A DNA stretch of 29,639 nt, from positions 1-29,639 of the forward strand of contig KI259848.1 in assembly GCA_000467935.1 (NCBI GenBank), in the 5' to 3' direction. Origin of the DNA: Peptostreptococcaceae bacterium oral taxon 113 str. W5053. Lineage in GTDB: Bacteria > Bacillota > Clostridia > Tissierellales > Peptoniphilaceae. This document shows, in pieces, positions 20,117 to 29,521 of this stretch; within the stretch, counting starts at the first letter, position 1, and every line of letters starts with the position of its first letter. The notes beneath the pieces are model-generated. The model did not search any database. It saw only the letters and a program-made list of their open reading frames with translations, and was not told the DNA's origin. The translations under genes were made by a program, and so were the position numbers.

Positions 20117-22915
20117 ATGGAATATGTCAATGATGTTTTTTGGGCAAAGAAGAAAGAGATGAACGGTCAGTTTTTTTGGCTTTCCTTAAAGCAACATCTT
20201 GAGGATACGAAAAATATTGCAGGTTTATTATGGGAACATTGGCTATGTGAGGGACAAAGAAAATTGATTGAAGAATCCTTGGATGATAGTTCCGAGGATA
20301 AAGGAAAAAAGTTGGCAATGTTTTTGGGGGCGATTCACGACATAGGTAAGGCGACACCTGCTTTTCAAACAAAAAAAGGATATGAATATTCCGAAGAGTT
20401 GGATTTCCGATTGCTTGAAAATCTGGAGAGAGATGGGTTTAGCGGAATAGGCAGTTTGCATTTAACTATGCCCGGATATACTCCGCATAATATTGCGGGA
20501 CAATATTTGCTGATGAGTTATGGTGTAGGCAAAGATATTGCCGTTATGATTGGAGGACATCATGGAAAAACCGTCGATGTGTTGGCAGAGATTGGAGAAG
20601 GGATTTTTTCCAATACGGCAAATTATTTTCAAAAAGAAAAGAAAAATCATGAGATTTACAGAAGATGGGATAGGGAGCAGAGGCATATTTTTAAATGGGC
20701 ATTGGAGTCCTGCGGATTTGACAGTGTTGAAGCTTTGCCGAAGATAAAACAACCTGCCCAGGTGATTTTGTTGGGACTTCTCATTATGGCGGATTGGATT
20801 GCCAGTAATGAAGATTATTTTCCACTACTTTCCATAGAGAGGGATGAGCGTGTGAACAGTTCATCCAGAACAGAGCAAGGTTTTTCGGCATGGAAAAGAA
20901 GTGATGTATGGGAGGCGGAATACTGTTCAGATATTGAAGAATTATATAAAATGAAATTCGGCTTTGCTCCAAGAAATGTTCAAAAAGTAATGGCAAAAAC
21001 CATTGAAAGCATACAAAACCCCGGGATTATTATTTTGGAAGCGCCTATGGGAGTTGGAAAAACGGAAGCGGCTTTGGCGGCTTGCGAGCAGCTAGCATAT
21101 AAAACGGGAAGGAGCGGATTATTTTTCGGACTTCCCACACAGGCGACCTCCGACGGTATTTTTTCAAGAATTGTAAAGTGGCTTCCAAAAATAAAAGAGG
21201 ATCAAGACGAAGCTGTTCCTGTGAGACTGCTTCACGGGAAAGCGTATCTCAATGAAGAGTTTACAAGTTTATCGAGAAATATAAACATAGATGGGGAAGA
21301 AGATTCCTGTCTAATTGTTAATGAGTGGTTTTCCGGACGGAAAACGGCTTCGTTGGATGATTTTGTTGTTGGAACGGTGGATCAATTTTTGATGGTGGCT
21401 TTAAGACAAAAACATTTGGCATTAAGACATCTGGGTTATAGTAAAAAAGTTGTCATTATCGATGAGGTACACGCTTATGATGCGTATATGAACAGATATT
21501 TGTTGCAGGCTGTAAAATGGGTGGGGACATATGGTGTACCTGTTATCATTTTATCGGCAACTCTTCCGGAAAATCGACGATTGGAATTGATGAAAAATTA
21601 TATGTCGGGTATGGGGATAAAGTGGAATAAAAAGGAAAGAAAAGAAAGAGACAATTCGATTAGGACGGATGCTTATCCTCTGATTACCTATAATGACGGA
21701 AAACAAATCCATCAAATAAGGGAATTTATGATTCAGGATAAGGAACGACAAGAGATAAGAATTCAAGGGCTTTTGGAAGAAAATTTAGAAGAAAAAGTGG
21801 AAGATATGCTGTCCGGCGGCGGAATAATAGGCATTATGGTCAATACCGTTAAAAGAGCGCAAAGTATAGCGAAGCTGCTTTCACAGAAGTTCGGCGATGA
21901 AGTTGTAGACGTATTACACTCTTCTTTTATTGCCACCGAAAGAGTTGAAAAAGAAAAAGCTTTAATCGCTATGATAGGGAAAGGGGCCCATAGACCGTAT
22001 CAAAAAATTATCATCGGAACACAGGTGATAGAACAGTCACTGGACATTGATTTTGACGTGTTGATTAGTGATTTGGCGCCGATGGATTTATTGTTGCAGC
22101 GTATGGGAAGGCTTCATCGACATGATGAGACGAAACGACCTGACAAACATAAGTCGCCGGTATTATATATTATGGGTATGAATGATACATTGGAATTTGA
22201 AGAAGGCTCCTCCTTTGTATATGGAGATTTTCTGCTTGCCAGAACACAGTATTATTTGCCAAAAGTTATCCGTATGCCGGAAGATATTTCGGTTTTGGTG
22301 CAAAAAGTTTATGGGTTTACTTTAGAAGAAAAAGATGGTAGAGTACTCATGGATAACGATATACAATTTTCGGATTCCCTCAGTGAAAAGTATTTAGAAT
22401 TTTTAGAAAATTATTGTTCTAAAATTAAAATGAAAGAGAAAAAGGCAAATGATTACAGAATTGAAGATCCTGTTTTAGAAGAAACCATTGCCCATGAAGA
22501 AAATTTAATTGCGTGGACGAAAAATCCGGATTTGGATAATGAGAGTAAGTCCTATGCTCAAGTTCGAGATATTGAGGATAGTGTAGAAGTAATTGCGTTG
22601 AAACGAATCGGTGATGGCTATGGTACGTTTACAGAAGGCGTAGATATATCCGGCAGCATTGGCGATAACAAAACGGCAAGAAAAGTTGCAAGAAATACGC
22701 TTATTCTTCCGAAAAATTTGACAAAAATATACAATATAGACGAGACAATTAAGGCGTTGGAAAATTATAACAGAGAAAACTTAAGTGATTGGAGAAATAC
22801 AATGTGGTTAAAGGAAGCTTTAGGAATCATTTTTGATGAAAAAAACGAATTTGTGATGGATAATTTTAAACTTTTATACGATAAAAAATATGGAGTAAGC
22901 ATAGAAAGGGTGTGA
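20117..22915 (+). CDS. cas3: Cas3 nuclease-helicase, type I-E
   Basis: The 932-residue protein joins an N-terminal HD nuclease to a superfamily 2 helicase. HD residues are His27 ('KQHLED'), His74-Asp75 ('AIHDIGKA') and His148-His149 ('GGHHGK'). Helicase motifs are Walker A 'APMGVGKTEAAL' (Lys315), DEVH at 449-452, 'SAT' at 480-482 and 'QRMGRLHR' at 661-668. It is recruited by Cascade after R-loop formation and degrades the non-target strand 3'-5' while unwinding. AGGAGAA lies seven bases before ATG 20117. It is first in the operon, with four bases to cas8e. All motifs are present and I see no lesion. Confidence 0.97.
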   Translation: MEYVNDVFWAKKKEMNGQFFWLSLKQHLEDTKNIAGLLWEHWLCEGQRKLIEESLDDSSEDKGKKLAMFLGAIHDIGKATPAFQTKKGYEYSEELDFRLLENLERDGFSGIGSLHLTMPGYTPHNIAGQYLLMSYGVGKDIAVMIGGHHGKTVDVLAEIGEGIFSNTANYFQKEKKNHEIYRRWDREQRHIFKWALESCGFDSVEALPKIKQPAQVILLGLLIMADWIASNEDYFPLLSIERDERVNSSSRTEQGFSAWKRSDVWEAEYCSDIEELYKMKFGFAPRNVQKVMAKTIESIQNPGIIILEAPMGVGKTEAALAACEQLAYKTGRSGLFFGLPTQATSDGIFSRIVKWLPKIKEDQDEAVPVRLLHGKAYLNEEFTSLSRNINIDGEEDSCLIVNEWFSGRKTASLDDFVVGTVDQFLMVALRQKHLALRHLGYSKKVVIIDEVHAYDAYMNRYLLQAVKWVGTYGVPVIILSATLPENRRLELMKNYMSGMGIKWNKKERKERDNSIRTDAYPLITYNDGKQIHQIREFMIQDKERQEIRIQGLLEENLEEKVEDMLSGGGIIGIMVNTVKRAQSIAKLLSQKFGDEVVDVLHSSFIATERVEKEKALIAMIGKGAHRPYQKIIIGTQVIEQSLDIDFDVLISDLAPMDLLLQRMGRLHRHDETKRPDKHKSPVLYIMGMNDTLEFEEGSSFVYGDFLLARTQYYLPKVIRMPEDISVLVQKVYGFTLEEKDGRVLMDNDIQFSDSLSEKYLEFLENYCSKIKMKEKKANDYRIEDPVLEETIAHEENLIAWTKNPDLDNESKSYAQVRDIEDSVEVIALKRIGDGYGTFTEGVDISGSIGDNKTARKVARNTLILPKNLTKIYNIDETIKALENYNRENLSDWRNTMWLKEALGIIFDEKNEFVMDNFKLLYDKKYGVSIERV

Positions 22916-22919
22916 GGGT

Positions 22920-24641
22920 TTGGGAAAATTTAATTTGTTGGATGAACCTTGGATATCCGTAGTGATTGATACAAAGGGAAAAACGAAAGAGGTATCGCTA
23001 AAGGAGTTATTTCGAAATGCCCATACATATTTGGATCTGGCAGGTGACACCAAGACGCAAGATTTTGCGGTGATGAGAATCCTTTTAGCCATCATACATA
23101 CGGTCTTTTCTCGCTTCAATGCCCAGGGTGAGGAATATGGTTATTTTGATTTGGATGAACGATTGAGACAGGTGGAAAAAATCGATGAAGAAGATGTGAA
23201 CGATTACCGAGAAGACTTGTATATGACCTGGTTTGCGTTATGGAAGAGTCAAAAGTTTCCGGAAATTGTATGTGAGTATTTGGAAAAATGGCGGAACAGA
23301 TTTTATTTATTTGATGAAGAACATCCGTTTATGCAAGTGAGAAAGGAAGATATTGCTGCTGATAAGATAAATAGACCCAAGGCAAGTAAGGTAGCGGGTA
23401 AAAACATGAATCGACTTATTTCGGAAAGTGACAATAAGATTGCATTATTTTCACCGAAGTATAGCGTAGACGATAATAAAGAAAAGCTTAAAGAAGCGGA
23501 AATCGCAAGATGGCTTATTACTTTTCAAGCTTATACCGGTTTATCCGATAAGGTGATTTTCGGGAAGGAGAAATATAAATCATCGAAAGGGTGGCTTTTT
23601 GATTTAGGGGGAATTTATTTTAAAGGCTCCAACTTGTTTGAAATATTGCTGCTCAATTGCGTTTTGGTAAGCGATGAAAACGGTAATGTAAAGAATGCGC
23701 AAAAACCGTGTTGGGAATTTAACTGTGATGAAAATATAAAACGTTCTTTTTATGAAGGCAATATGGATAGTATTGCAGGTTTATATACTGCGTGGAGTCG
23801 GGGATTGTATATGAATCCTGATTTTGATAATACAAATCTATTTGTATGTCATATCGTGAAATTGCCGGATATAGATCATAGAGATAAATTTTTAGAGCCG
23901 ATGACAATTTGGAAATATAATGACAGTGGAGATAATAAAAATACGTATACACCAAGAAAGCATCAGCAAAATCAATCTATGTGGCGTTCTTTCGGATTAT
24001 TGGCAGTCAATGACAAAGAAAGTAATCAAAGAAAGCCTAAGCTCATAGAATGGTTTAGTGATATCAAAAGAATAGCAAAAAATAAAAATATAACAGTTCA
24101 CACCCATCCTACCCTTGTAGCAGTCAGTATGCAGGATGACGGAAATGCCACGTCATGGGTGCCTACAGATGAAATAGTGGATTCGCTGTTCATAGGAGAT
24201 TTTATTCTTACCGACTTAGAAGAAAATGGGTGGGTCGAAAGAATCAATGAAGTGATAGAAAAAACAAAAAGTATAGTTGGATTTACATATAAAAAGTATA
24301 TATCCGATATTAAAGAAATCAGAAATATATCTTCCGATTTATTTACAAGTCAAAAAGTTGAAGATTTATATTTCAAAATCGATGCTCCTTTTAGAAAATG
24401 GATAGCAGAGATACGGTATGAAGATGAAAAAGAAATAAAGACCAAAGAGTGGTGGAGTGTATTATACAAGCTTACGACATGGGAAGCACAAAGTATTTTG
24501 CAAAGCGGTTCATTAAGGGATTATACAGGAATTGAACGTGAGGGTAAAATAAAAAATATTGCAACGGCTTATAATACTTTTGTATATTTTCTAAATAAAG
24601 AAATTGGAGTGGAGGAGGTAACAAGTGGAGACAAAGAATAA
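22920..24641 (+). CDS. casA: Cas8e (Cse1/CasA), Cascade large subunit
   Basis: The 573-residue protein starts 'GKFNLLDEPWISVV', the classic N-terminus of Cse1, and has the length of the family (about 500-570). In type I-E Cascade it recognises the PAM and recruits Cas3. The start is a TTG at 22920 with AGGG nine bases upstream; no better start lies nearby and 'NLLDEPWI' would be lost with a later one. It follows the cas3 stop by four bases and overlaps cse2 by 17 bases. Typical core segments such as 'FLFDEEHPFMQV' and 'ITFQAYTGLSDK' can be seen, the latter near the usual PAM-recognising region. Confidence 0.95.
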   Translation: MGKFNLLDEPWISVVIDTKGKTKEVSLKELFRNAHTYLDLAGDTKTQDFAVMRILLAIIHTVFSRFNAQGEEYGYFDLDERLRQVEKIDEEDVNDYREDLYMTWFALWKSQKFPEIVCEYLEKWRNRFYLFDEEHPFMQVRKEDIAADKINRPKASKVAGKNMNRLISESDNKIALFSPKYSVDDNKEKLKEAEIARWLITFQAYTGLSDKVIFGKEKYKSSKGWLFDLGGIYFKGSNLFEILLLNCVLVSDENGNVKNAQKPCWEFNCDENIKRSFYEGNMDSIAGLYTAWSRGLYMNPDFDNTNLFVCHIVKLPDIDHRDKFLEPMTIWKYNDSGDNKNTYTPRKHQQNQSMWRSFGLLAVNDKESNQRKPKLIEWFSDIKRIAKNKNITVHTHPTLVAVSMQDDGNATSWVPTDEIVDSLFIGDFILTDLEENGWVERINEVIEKTKSIVGFTYKKYISDIKEIRNISSDLFTSQKVEDLYFKIDAPFRKWIAEIRYEDEKEIKTKEWWSVLYKLTTWEAQSILQSGSLRDYTGIEREGKIKNIATAYNTFVYFLNKEIGVEEVTSGDKE

Positions 24642-25224
24642 AGATTCGGTTTTTTCGGTGACAAAAAAGATCATGGTAAAATTGGATGCATTATCCGAAT
24701 ATTCTTCCGGAAAGGCTGCTTTGGCAAAAATCAGAAATTCCGTAGGAAAGCCTGTGAACGAAGTAACCGAAGTTTGGCAGTTACTCTTTGAAAATTTGCC
24801 GGAGGAATTTTTAGGCAGCAGAGGAACTCCAAGTGATGAGGAGTTGTCTATTTTGACAGCAATTCAACTTTATGCACTTCATAAACAGGGAACGAGTTCT
24901 AAAGGAAATGTAGAAGAAAGCGAAGGCTTTAAAAATCTTGGGTATTCTTTGGGAAAGTTAAGAATTGCCGACGGACAGACGTCGATTGACAGAAGATTTA
25001 ATTCGATGATTACTTCAACGACTTTTGATGAACTGATTCATCATCTAAGGCATTTAATAAAAATTTTGAAGGCAAAAGTGCCTGATGTAAGCGTAGATTA
25101 TGCAAAGCTTGCGGAAGATTTATTTGGCTATTTAAAAGGTTATGAAGCGGAAATTCGCTTAAAATGGGCAAGAGAATATTATAGACAAAACAATAAAGGA
25201 GAGGATAATTATGAACAAGAATAG
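24625..25224 (+). CDS. casB: Cse2 (CasB), Cascade small subunit
   Basis: The 199-residue, largely helical protein sits in the cse2 position of a type I-E operon. It has the family-like segments 'LDALSEYSSGKAALAKIRNS' and 'FENLPEEFLG', and 'DGQTSIDRRFNSMITS' near the middle. Two copies line the Cascade backbone and stabilise the R-loop. It uses a GTG start behind GGAGGAGG, overlapping cas8e. The last codons overlap cas7e by 14 bases. Identification depends on both sequence and position, since this family is poorly conserved. Confidence 0.9.
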   Translation: METKNKDSVFSVTKKIMVKLDALSEYSSGKAALAKIRNSVGKPVNEVTEVWQLLFENLPEEFLGSRGTPSDEELSILTAIQLYALHKQGTSSKGNVEESEGFKNLGYSLGKLRIADGQTSIDRRFNSMITSTTFDELIHHLRHLIKILKAKVPDVSVDYAKLAEDLFGYLKGYEAEIRLKWAREYYRQNNKGEDNYEQE

Positions 25225-26290
25225 ATTATTTTTAGATATCCATGCAATTCAAACATTACCGCCATCCAATATCAACAGGGACGATACGGGCAGTCCTAAA
25301 ACCGCTATGTATGGAGGCGTAAGACGTGCAAGAGTAAGTTCTCAATCGTGGAAAAGAGCAATGAGAGAATATTTTAATAATAACGGAGAAGACGGAAATA
25401 TTGGAGTGCGTACATTAGAAATTGTAAGATATGTCGGTGATAAAATCAAAAATCTTGACAGTTCCGTTTCGGATGAAGAAGCCATGGAAATGGCAAATGA
25501 AGTATTTAAAAAAGCGGGAATTACAACGACAAAAGATTTTAAAGCCAAAGCACTTTTCTTTTTAGGAGAAATTCAAGCAAATTTATTGGCAAAAGCTGCA
25601 ATTGATAAGATTAATGATAAGAAAAAATTGCAACAAATTATAAATGACAATCCGGCTATAGATATTGCCTTATTTGGCAGAATGGTTGCTGATGATCCGT
25701 CATTAAATGAAGACGCTTCTTCACAGGTTGCCCATGCAATTTCCACCCATGCAGTCCAAACAGAATTTGATTTCTTTACTGCAGTGGATGATTTATCTCC
25801 GGAGGATAATGCAGGAGCGGGTATGCTCGGGACTATTGAGTTTAATTCCTCCACATTATATCGATATGCGAATATTGCTGTTCATGAATTAAACAAACAA
25901 CTTAAAGATAAGGAAGCGACAATTCATGCCGTCAAATTGTTTGTTGAAGCCTTTTCCAATTCATTACCCACCGGTAAAGTCAATACTTTTGCCAATCAAA
26001 CGATCCCTCAAGCGGTAATTGTGACATTAAGAAATGACCGACCGCTCAGCCTTGCTACCGCATTTGAAGAACCGATAAAATCTTCCGATGGGCATGTGGA
26101 CAAATCGATACAAAAGCTTTCACAAGAATTTAAAAGGGTTGAAAAATTTGTCAATAAACCCTTGTGGACCCTCTATGTAACGTTTGATGAAGTGGAGGCT
26201 TTAAAAGAGATAGGAGAAGGGCAGGATTCATTAAGAAATTTATTGAATACTTTGTCTGAAGAACTTTCAAACGCAATACAGGGTGAATAA
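25211..26290 (+). CDS. cas7e: Cas7e (Cse4/CasC), Cascade backbone
   Basis: The 359-residue protein begins 'NRLFLDIHAIQTLPPSNINRD' and 'GGVRRARVSSQSWKRAMREY', the strongly conserved start of Cse4. 'QVAHAISTHAVQTEFDFFTA' and 'FSNSLPTGKVNTFANQT' are further family motifs. Six copies form the crRNA-binding filament of Cascade. AAAGGAGAGG precedes ATG 25211. The stop region overlaps the alternative cas5e start. All features are normal for type I-E. Confidence 0.97.
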   Translation: MNKNRLFLDIHAIQTLPPSNINRDDTGSPKTAMYGGVRRARVSSQSWKRAMREYFNNNGEDGNIGVRTLEIVRYVGDKIKNLDSSVSDEEAMEMANEVFKKAGITTTKDFKAKALFFLGEIQANLLAKAAIDKINDKKKLQQIINDNPAIDIALFGRMVADDPSLNEDASSQVAHAISTHAVQTEFDFFTAVDDLSPEDNAGAGMLGTIEFNSSTLYRYANIAVHELNKQLKDKEATIHAVKLFVEAFSNSLPTGKVNTFANQTIPQAVIVTLRNDRPLSLATAFEEPIKSSDGHVDKSIQKLSQEFKRVEKFVNKPLWTLYVTFDEVEALKEIGEGQDSLRNLLNTLSEELSNAIQGE

Positions 26291-26291
26291 A

Positions 26292-27008
26292 GTGAAAACT
26301 ATTTTATTGAAATTTGCAGGTCCGTTACAATCTTGGGGAACCGATTCTCATTTTGAAACGAGACATACAGATTTCTATCCTTCAAAAAGCGGAGTCATCG
26401 GTCTTATAACAGCCGGTTTGGGGTATGGCAGGGATGAAGACGAAAAGATTCAAAAATTAAATGATGTCAATTTTGCGGTAAGAGTAGATCAACAGGGTTT
26501 TTTGATGAAAGATTACCATATCGCTCAAAAATATAAAAATAATGGAGAATTTGAACGAAATTATGTTACAAACAGATATTATTTGGAGGATGCCGTATTT
26601 GTTATAGCCATTAGTCATAAAAGTGACGAATTGATGGACAAAATAGAAGGCGGGTTACGTTATCCATATTATCAACCGTTTATGGGAAGAAGATCTCTGC
26701 CTTTATGTGCAGATTTTATTATAGATACGACGAGTAAAGGTGCGGTTGAAAGTTTGAAAGATTGTCCGTGGCAAGCAGCCACATGGTATATGAGAAGGCA
26801 TAAAAAACAGAATAAAATCAATTTAGAAGTATATGCCGACAGTGATCTGATTGATGGAAGCAGGCGTTCATTGAGGAAAGATAGAGTGATTTCTTTTTCG
26901 CAGAAGGAGAGAAAATATGGTTTCAGATATGAAAATATGTTGAATATGGAAGTAATCAACAAGCTTGCAAGCGACAGGACCGAACATGATGTGATGGCGA
27001 ATATATAG
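26292..27008 (+). CDS. cas5e: Cas5e (CasD)
   Basis: The 238-residue protein opens 'MKTILLKFAGPLQSWGTDS', the RAMP-type N-terminus of Cas5e, which caps the crRNA 5' handle in Cascade. 'FYPSKSGVIGLITAGLGYGR' and 'REYHIAQ'-like 'KDYHIAQ' are family positions. A GTG at 26292 with AGGGTG six bases upstream gives the canonical start; a GTG at 26283 would add three residues and overlap cas7e. The gene ends nine bases before cas6e. Confidence 0.95.
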   Translation: MKTILLKFAGPLQSWGTDSHFETRHTDFYPSKSGVIGLITAGLGYGRDEDEKIQKLNDVNFAVRVDQQGFLMKDYHIAQKYKNNGEFERNYVTNRYYLEDAVFVIAISHKSDELMDKIEGGLRYPYYQPFMGRRSLPLCADFIIDTTSKGAVESLKDCPWQAATWYMRRHKKQNKINLEVYADSDLIDGSRRSLRKDRVISFSQKERKYGFRYENMLNMEVINKLASDRTEHDVMANI

Positions 27009-27017
27009 GAGAAAGAC

Positions 27018-27656
27018 ATGTATATATCAAGAGTGGAAATAGATATGGATGACAGAAAAAAGATAAGAGATCTTACGCACGTCGGAGCATATCACAATTG
27101 GGTGGAGAGAAGTTTTCCATCGGAAATACAAGAAAAATCAAGAAGTAGAAAATTATGGCGATTAGATGCCATAGGAGGTAAAAGTTATTTGCTTGTTGTC
27201 AGCGAAACAAAGCCTGAATTGGAAATGTTTGAACGATATGGAGTAAAAGGCAGTGTGCAAATTAAAGCATATCATCATTTTTTATTTTCGCTACAAAAAG
27301 GAAATCGTATGCGGTTTAGAGTTGTACTTAATCCGGTTAAGACATTCTCTAAGGGGGTTGGAAATCGGGGAGAGACAAAGCCGATTTATACGACGGAAGA
27401 ACAAATGAATTATCTCATAGAACGAGCGGAAAAAAATGGATTTTTGCTAAATGCGGAGGATTTTTCCGTTGTGGAAAAAGGAAATGTTGTCTTAAAAAAA
27501 GCAAACCAATCTTCTACAAGGCTTAATAAAGCGGTTTATGAAGGAACCTTAACCATATCGGATGTGGAACTTTTTAAAAATATTTTAACCTTGGGGATGG
27601 GCAAGCATAAAGCATATGGTTTCGGTATGATGACGGTAATTCCTATGGTTGATTAA
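27018..27656 (+). CDS. cas6e: Cas6e (CasE) crRNA endoribonuclease
   Basis: The 212-residue protein is the metal-independent RNase that cuts pre-crRNA at the base of each repeat hairpin and stays bound to it. 'LTHVGAYHNWVERSFP' supplies the candidate catalytic His26 with neighbouring Tyr25, equivalent to the His26 of known Cas6e proteins. The C-terminal Gly-rich loop 'LGMGKHKAYGFGMMTV' binds the stem. AGGAGAAA precedes the ATG. The repeat stem in the array (CCCGC/GCGGG) is a suitable substrate. Confidence 0.95.
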   Translation: MYISRVEIDMDDRKKIRDLTHVGAYHNWVERSFPSEIQEKSRSRKLWRLDAIGGKSYLLVVSETKPELEMFERYGVKGSVQIKAYHHFLFSLQKGNRMRFRVVLNPVKTFSKGVGNRGETKPIYTTEEQMNYLIERAEKNGFLLNAEDFSVVEKGNVVLKKANQSSTRLNKAVYEGTLTISDVELFKNILTLGMGKHKAYGFGMMTVIPMVD

Positions 27657-27657
27657 G

Positions 27658-28599
27658 ATGAAGGAAAAATATGGAGCGAAGAAGACGGAACTTAGAGAGT
27701 TGCCTAAAATAAGCGATAGAGTCAGTTTTATCTATGTGGAGCATGCCAAAATAAATAGAACGGACAGTGCAATAACGGTTTTGGACAGCAGAGGAACGGT
27801 TCGAATTCCCGCAGCGATGATAGGGGTGCTTTTATTGGGACCGGGAACGGATATTAGCCATCGGGCTGTTGAATTAATTGGCGATACCGGCACCGGAATC
27901 GTTTGGGTTGGGGAAAGAGGTGTTCGAAATTATGCCCATGGAAGAGCTTTAGCCCATTCCACAAAATTTTTGGAGAAACAGGCGGCTTTGGTTTCCAATA
28001 CACGAACTCGCTTGGAAGTGGCGAGGAAAATGTATCAAATGAGATTCCCAAATGAGGATGTTTCAAAACTTACGATGCAGCAATTAAGAGGTCGCGAAGG
28101 TGCAAGAGTTCGTAAAGTTTATAGAACCTTATCAAAACAATATCAAGTGGAATGGATGGGGAGAGAATATGATATTGATGATTTTGAGAGCGGAAGTATA
28201 GTCAATAAGGCTTTATCGGTTGCGAATGTTGCTCTTTACGGACTGGTTCACAGTGTAATTGTAGCTCTTGGAATATCCCCTGGATTGGGTTTTATTCATA
28301 CGGGGCATGATTTATCTTTTGTATATGATATTGCAGATTTATACAAAGCGGGATTAACCATTCCCATTGCATTTGAAATTGCAGGAAGTTCAACCGAAGA
28401 AGAGGATATAGAAAGAATGACCAGACTGAAAGTGAGAGATTCATTTGTCGATGGAAAAATGATGCAGCAAATAGTAAAAGATTTACAGTTTTTATTAGAT
28501 ATTGAAGAACAGGAGAAATTTTATATAGACTCTATTAATTTGTGGGATGATAAGGAAAAATCGGTGCAATACGGTGTAAATTACAGAGAGAAAGTATAA
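27658..28599 (+). CDS. cas1e: Cas1e integrase
   Basis: The 313-residue protein is the spacer integrase. Metal ligands fall at Glu147 ('GREGARVR'), His214 ('FIHTGH'), Asp224 and Asp227 ('FVYDIADLYK'). The His-Asp-Asp spacing (10 and 13) equals that of E. coli Cas1 (208, 218, 221). ATG 27658 begins one base after the cas6e stop and has no good ribosome site, so it probably depends on coupling; an in-frame TTG at 27649 is the alternative. With Cas2e it forms the Cas1-Cas2 complex that inserts new spacers at the leader end. Confidence 0.97.
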   Translation: MKEKYGAKKTELRELPKISDRVSFIYVEHAKINRTDSAITVLDSRGTVRIPAAMIGVLLLGPGTDISHRAVELIGDTGTGIVWVGERGVRNYAHGRALAHSTKFLEKQAALVSNTRTRLEVARKMYQMRFPNEDVSKLTMQQLRGREGARVRKVYRTLSKQYQVEWMGREYDIDDFESGSIVNKALSVANVALYGLVHSVIVALGISPGLGFIHTGHDLSFVYDIADLYKAGLTIPIAFEIAGSSTEEEDIERMTRLKVRDSFVDGKMMQQIVKDLQFLLDIEEQEKFYIDSINLWDDKEKSVQYGVNYREKV

Positions 28600-28601
28600 T
28601 T

Positions 28602-29498
28602 ATGCCTCTGACAGTTATTACAGTGAAAAATGCACCGCAATCATTAAAAGGTGATTTGACAAAATGGATGCAGGAAATTGCAACAGGAGTATATGTCGGA
28701 AATTTCAATACAAAGGTTAGGGAAGAACTTTGGAGACGTGTTAAAGAAAATGTAGGAGACGGAGAAGCGACAATCAGTTATGCTTTCAGAAATGAAATCG
28801 GTTATAGTTTTGATACGATTCATGCAAAACGAGAAGTAATCAATTGTGAAGGAATACCTCTTGTTCTGTTGCCTTTAACAGAAAAAATAGATATAAAAGC
28901 AAGCGATATAGGATATAGCAAGGCTGCAAAGTTTAGAAAAACTAAAAAGTTTTCAAATAAGAAAAGGAAAATAAATTTTAAACCCTATGTGATAATTGAT
29001 ATTGAAACCGACGGATTAGATGAAAGTAAAAGTTCTATCATTGAATTGGGGGCAGTAAAACTTGAAGAGGGAGAACTGAAAGAATTCGGTTGTGTAATTG
29101 AATATAATAAGCAACTGTCGGACAGGATAACAGATTTGACAGGAATAACAACGCAAATGCTAAACGAGGAAGGCATACCATTGGATGTGGCTTTGGATGA
29201 ATTGCTCCAATTTATAGGCGATTTAAAAATAGTAGGATACGGGGTGGAATTTGATATAAAATTTATAAACAGTAAATTAAAACAATATGGCAAACCATTA
29301 CTTAAAAATAAAAGATATGATTTGATGAAATATGTAAAAAGTGAAAAACTGTTTTTAGATAATTATAAATTACAAACCGTGTTGAAAAGTTATGGAATAG
29401 AAGAGAAAGTACCTCATAGAGCCCTATTAGATTCTTTGCTTATCTATAAGCTCTCGACAAAGGTGAATAAATTTTTGAGGATAATGGAGAAGGATTAG
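28602..29498 (+). CDS. cas2e: Cas2e fused to a DEDDh (DnaQ-like) exonuclease
   Basis: Residues 1-95 are a type I-E Cas2 ('PLTVITVKNAPQSLKGDLTKW', 'GVYVGNFNTKVREELW'). After a basic linker (about 105-128, rich in Lys) comes a DnaQ-type 3'-5' exonuclease domain with all five DEDDh residues: Asp133 and Glu135 ('IDIETDG'), Asp218 ('YGVEFDIKF'), His272 and Asp277 ('HRALLDSLL'). Stand-alone DnaQ exonucleases trim 3' ends of prespacers before integration; a fusion places that step within the integrase complex. Such fusions are known from Streptococcus thermophilus type I-E. It starts two bases after cas1e and ends 23 bases before the array. Confidence 0.96.
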   Translation: MPLTVITVKNAPQSLKGDLTKWMQEIATGVYVGNFNTKVREELWRRVKENVGDGEATISYAFRNEIGYSFDTIHAKREVINCEGIPLVLLPLTEKIDIKASDIGYSKAAKFRKTKKFSNKKRKINFKPYVIIDIETDGLDESKSSIIELGAVKLEEGELKEFGCVIEYNKQLSDRITDLTGITTQMLNEEGIPLDVALDELLQFIGDLKIVGYGVEFDIKFINSKLKQYGKPLLKNKRYDLMKYVKSEKLFLDNYKLQTVLKSYGIEEKVPHRALLDSLLIYKLSTKVNKFLRIMEKD

Positions 29499-29521
29499 CT
29501 ATTTTTATGGGATTTTTTAGT
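29499..29521 (+). other. Very short leader between cas2e and the array
   Basis: Only 23 T-rich bases separate the cas2e-dnaQ stop from the first repeat. I see no promoter in them. Either the leader signals lie within the end of the cas2e-dnaQ gene or the array is transcribed by read-through from the cas operon. Confidence 0.5.
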
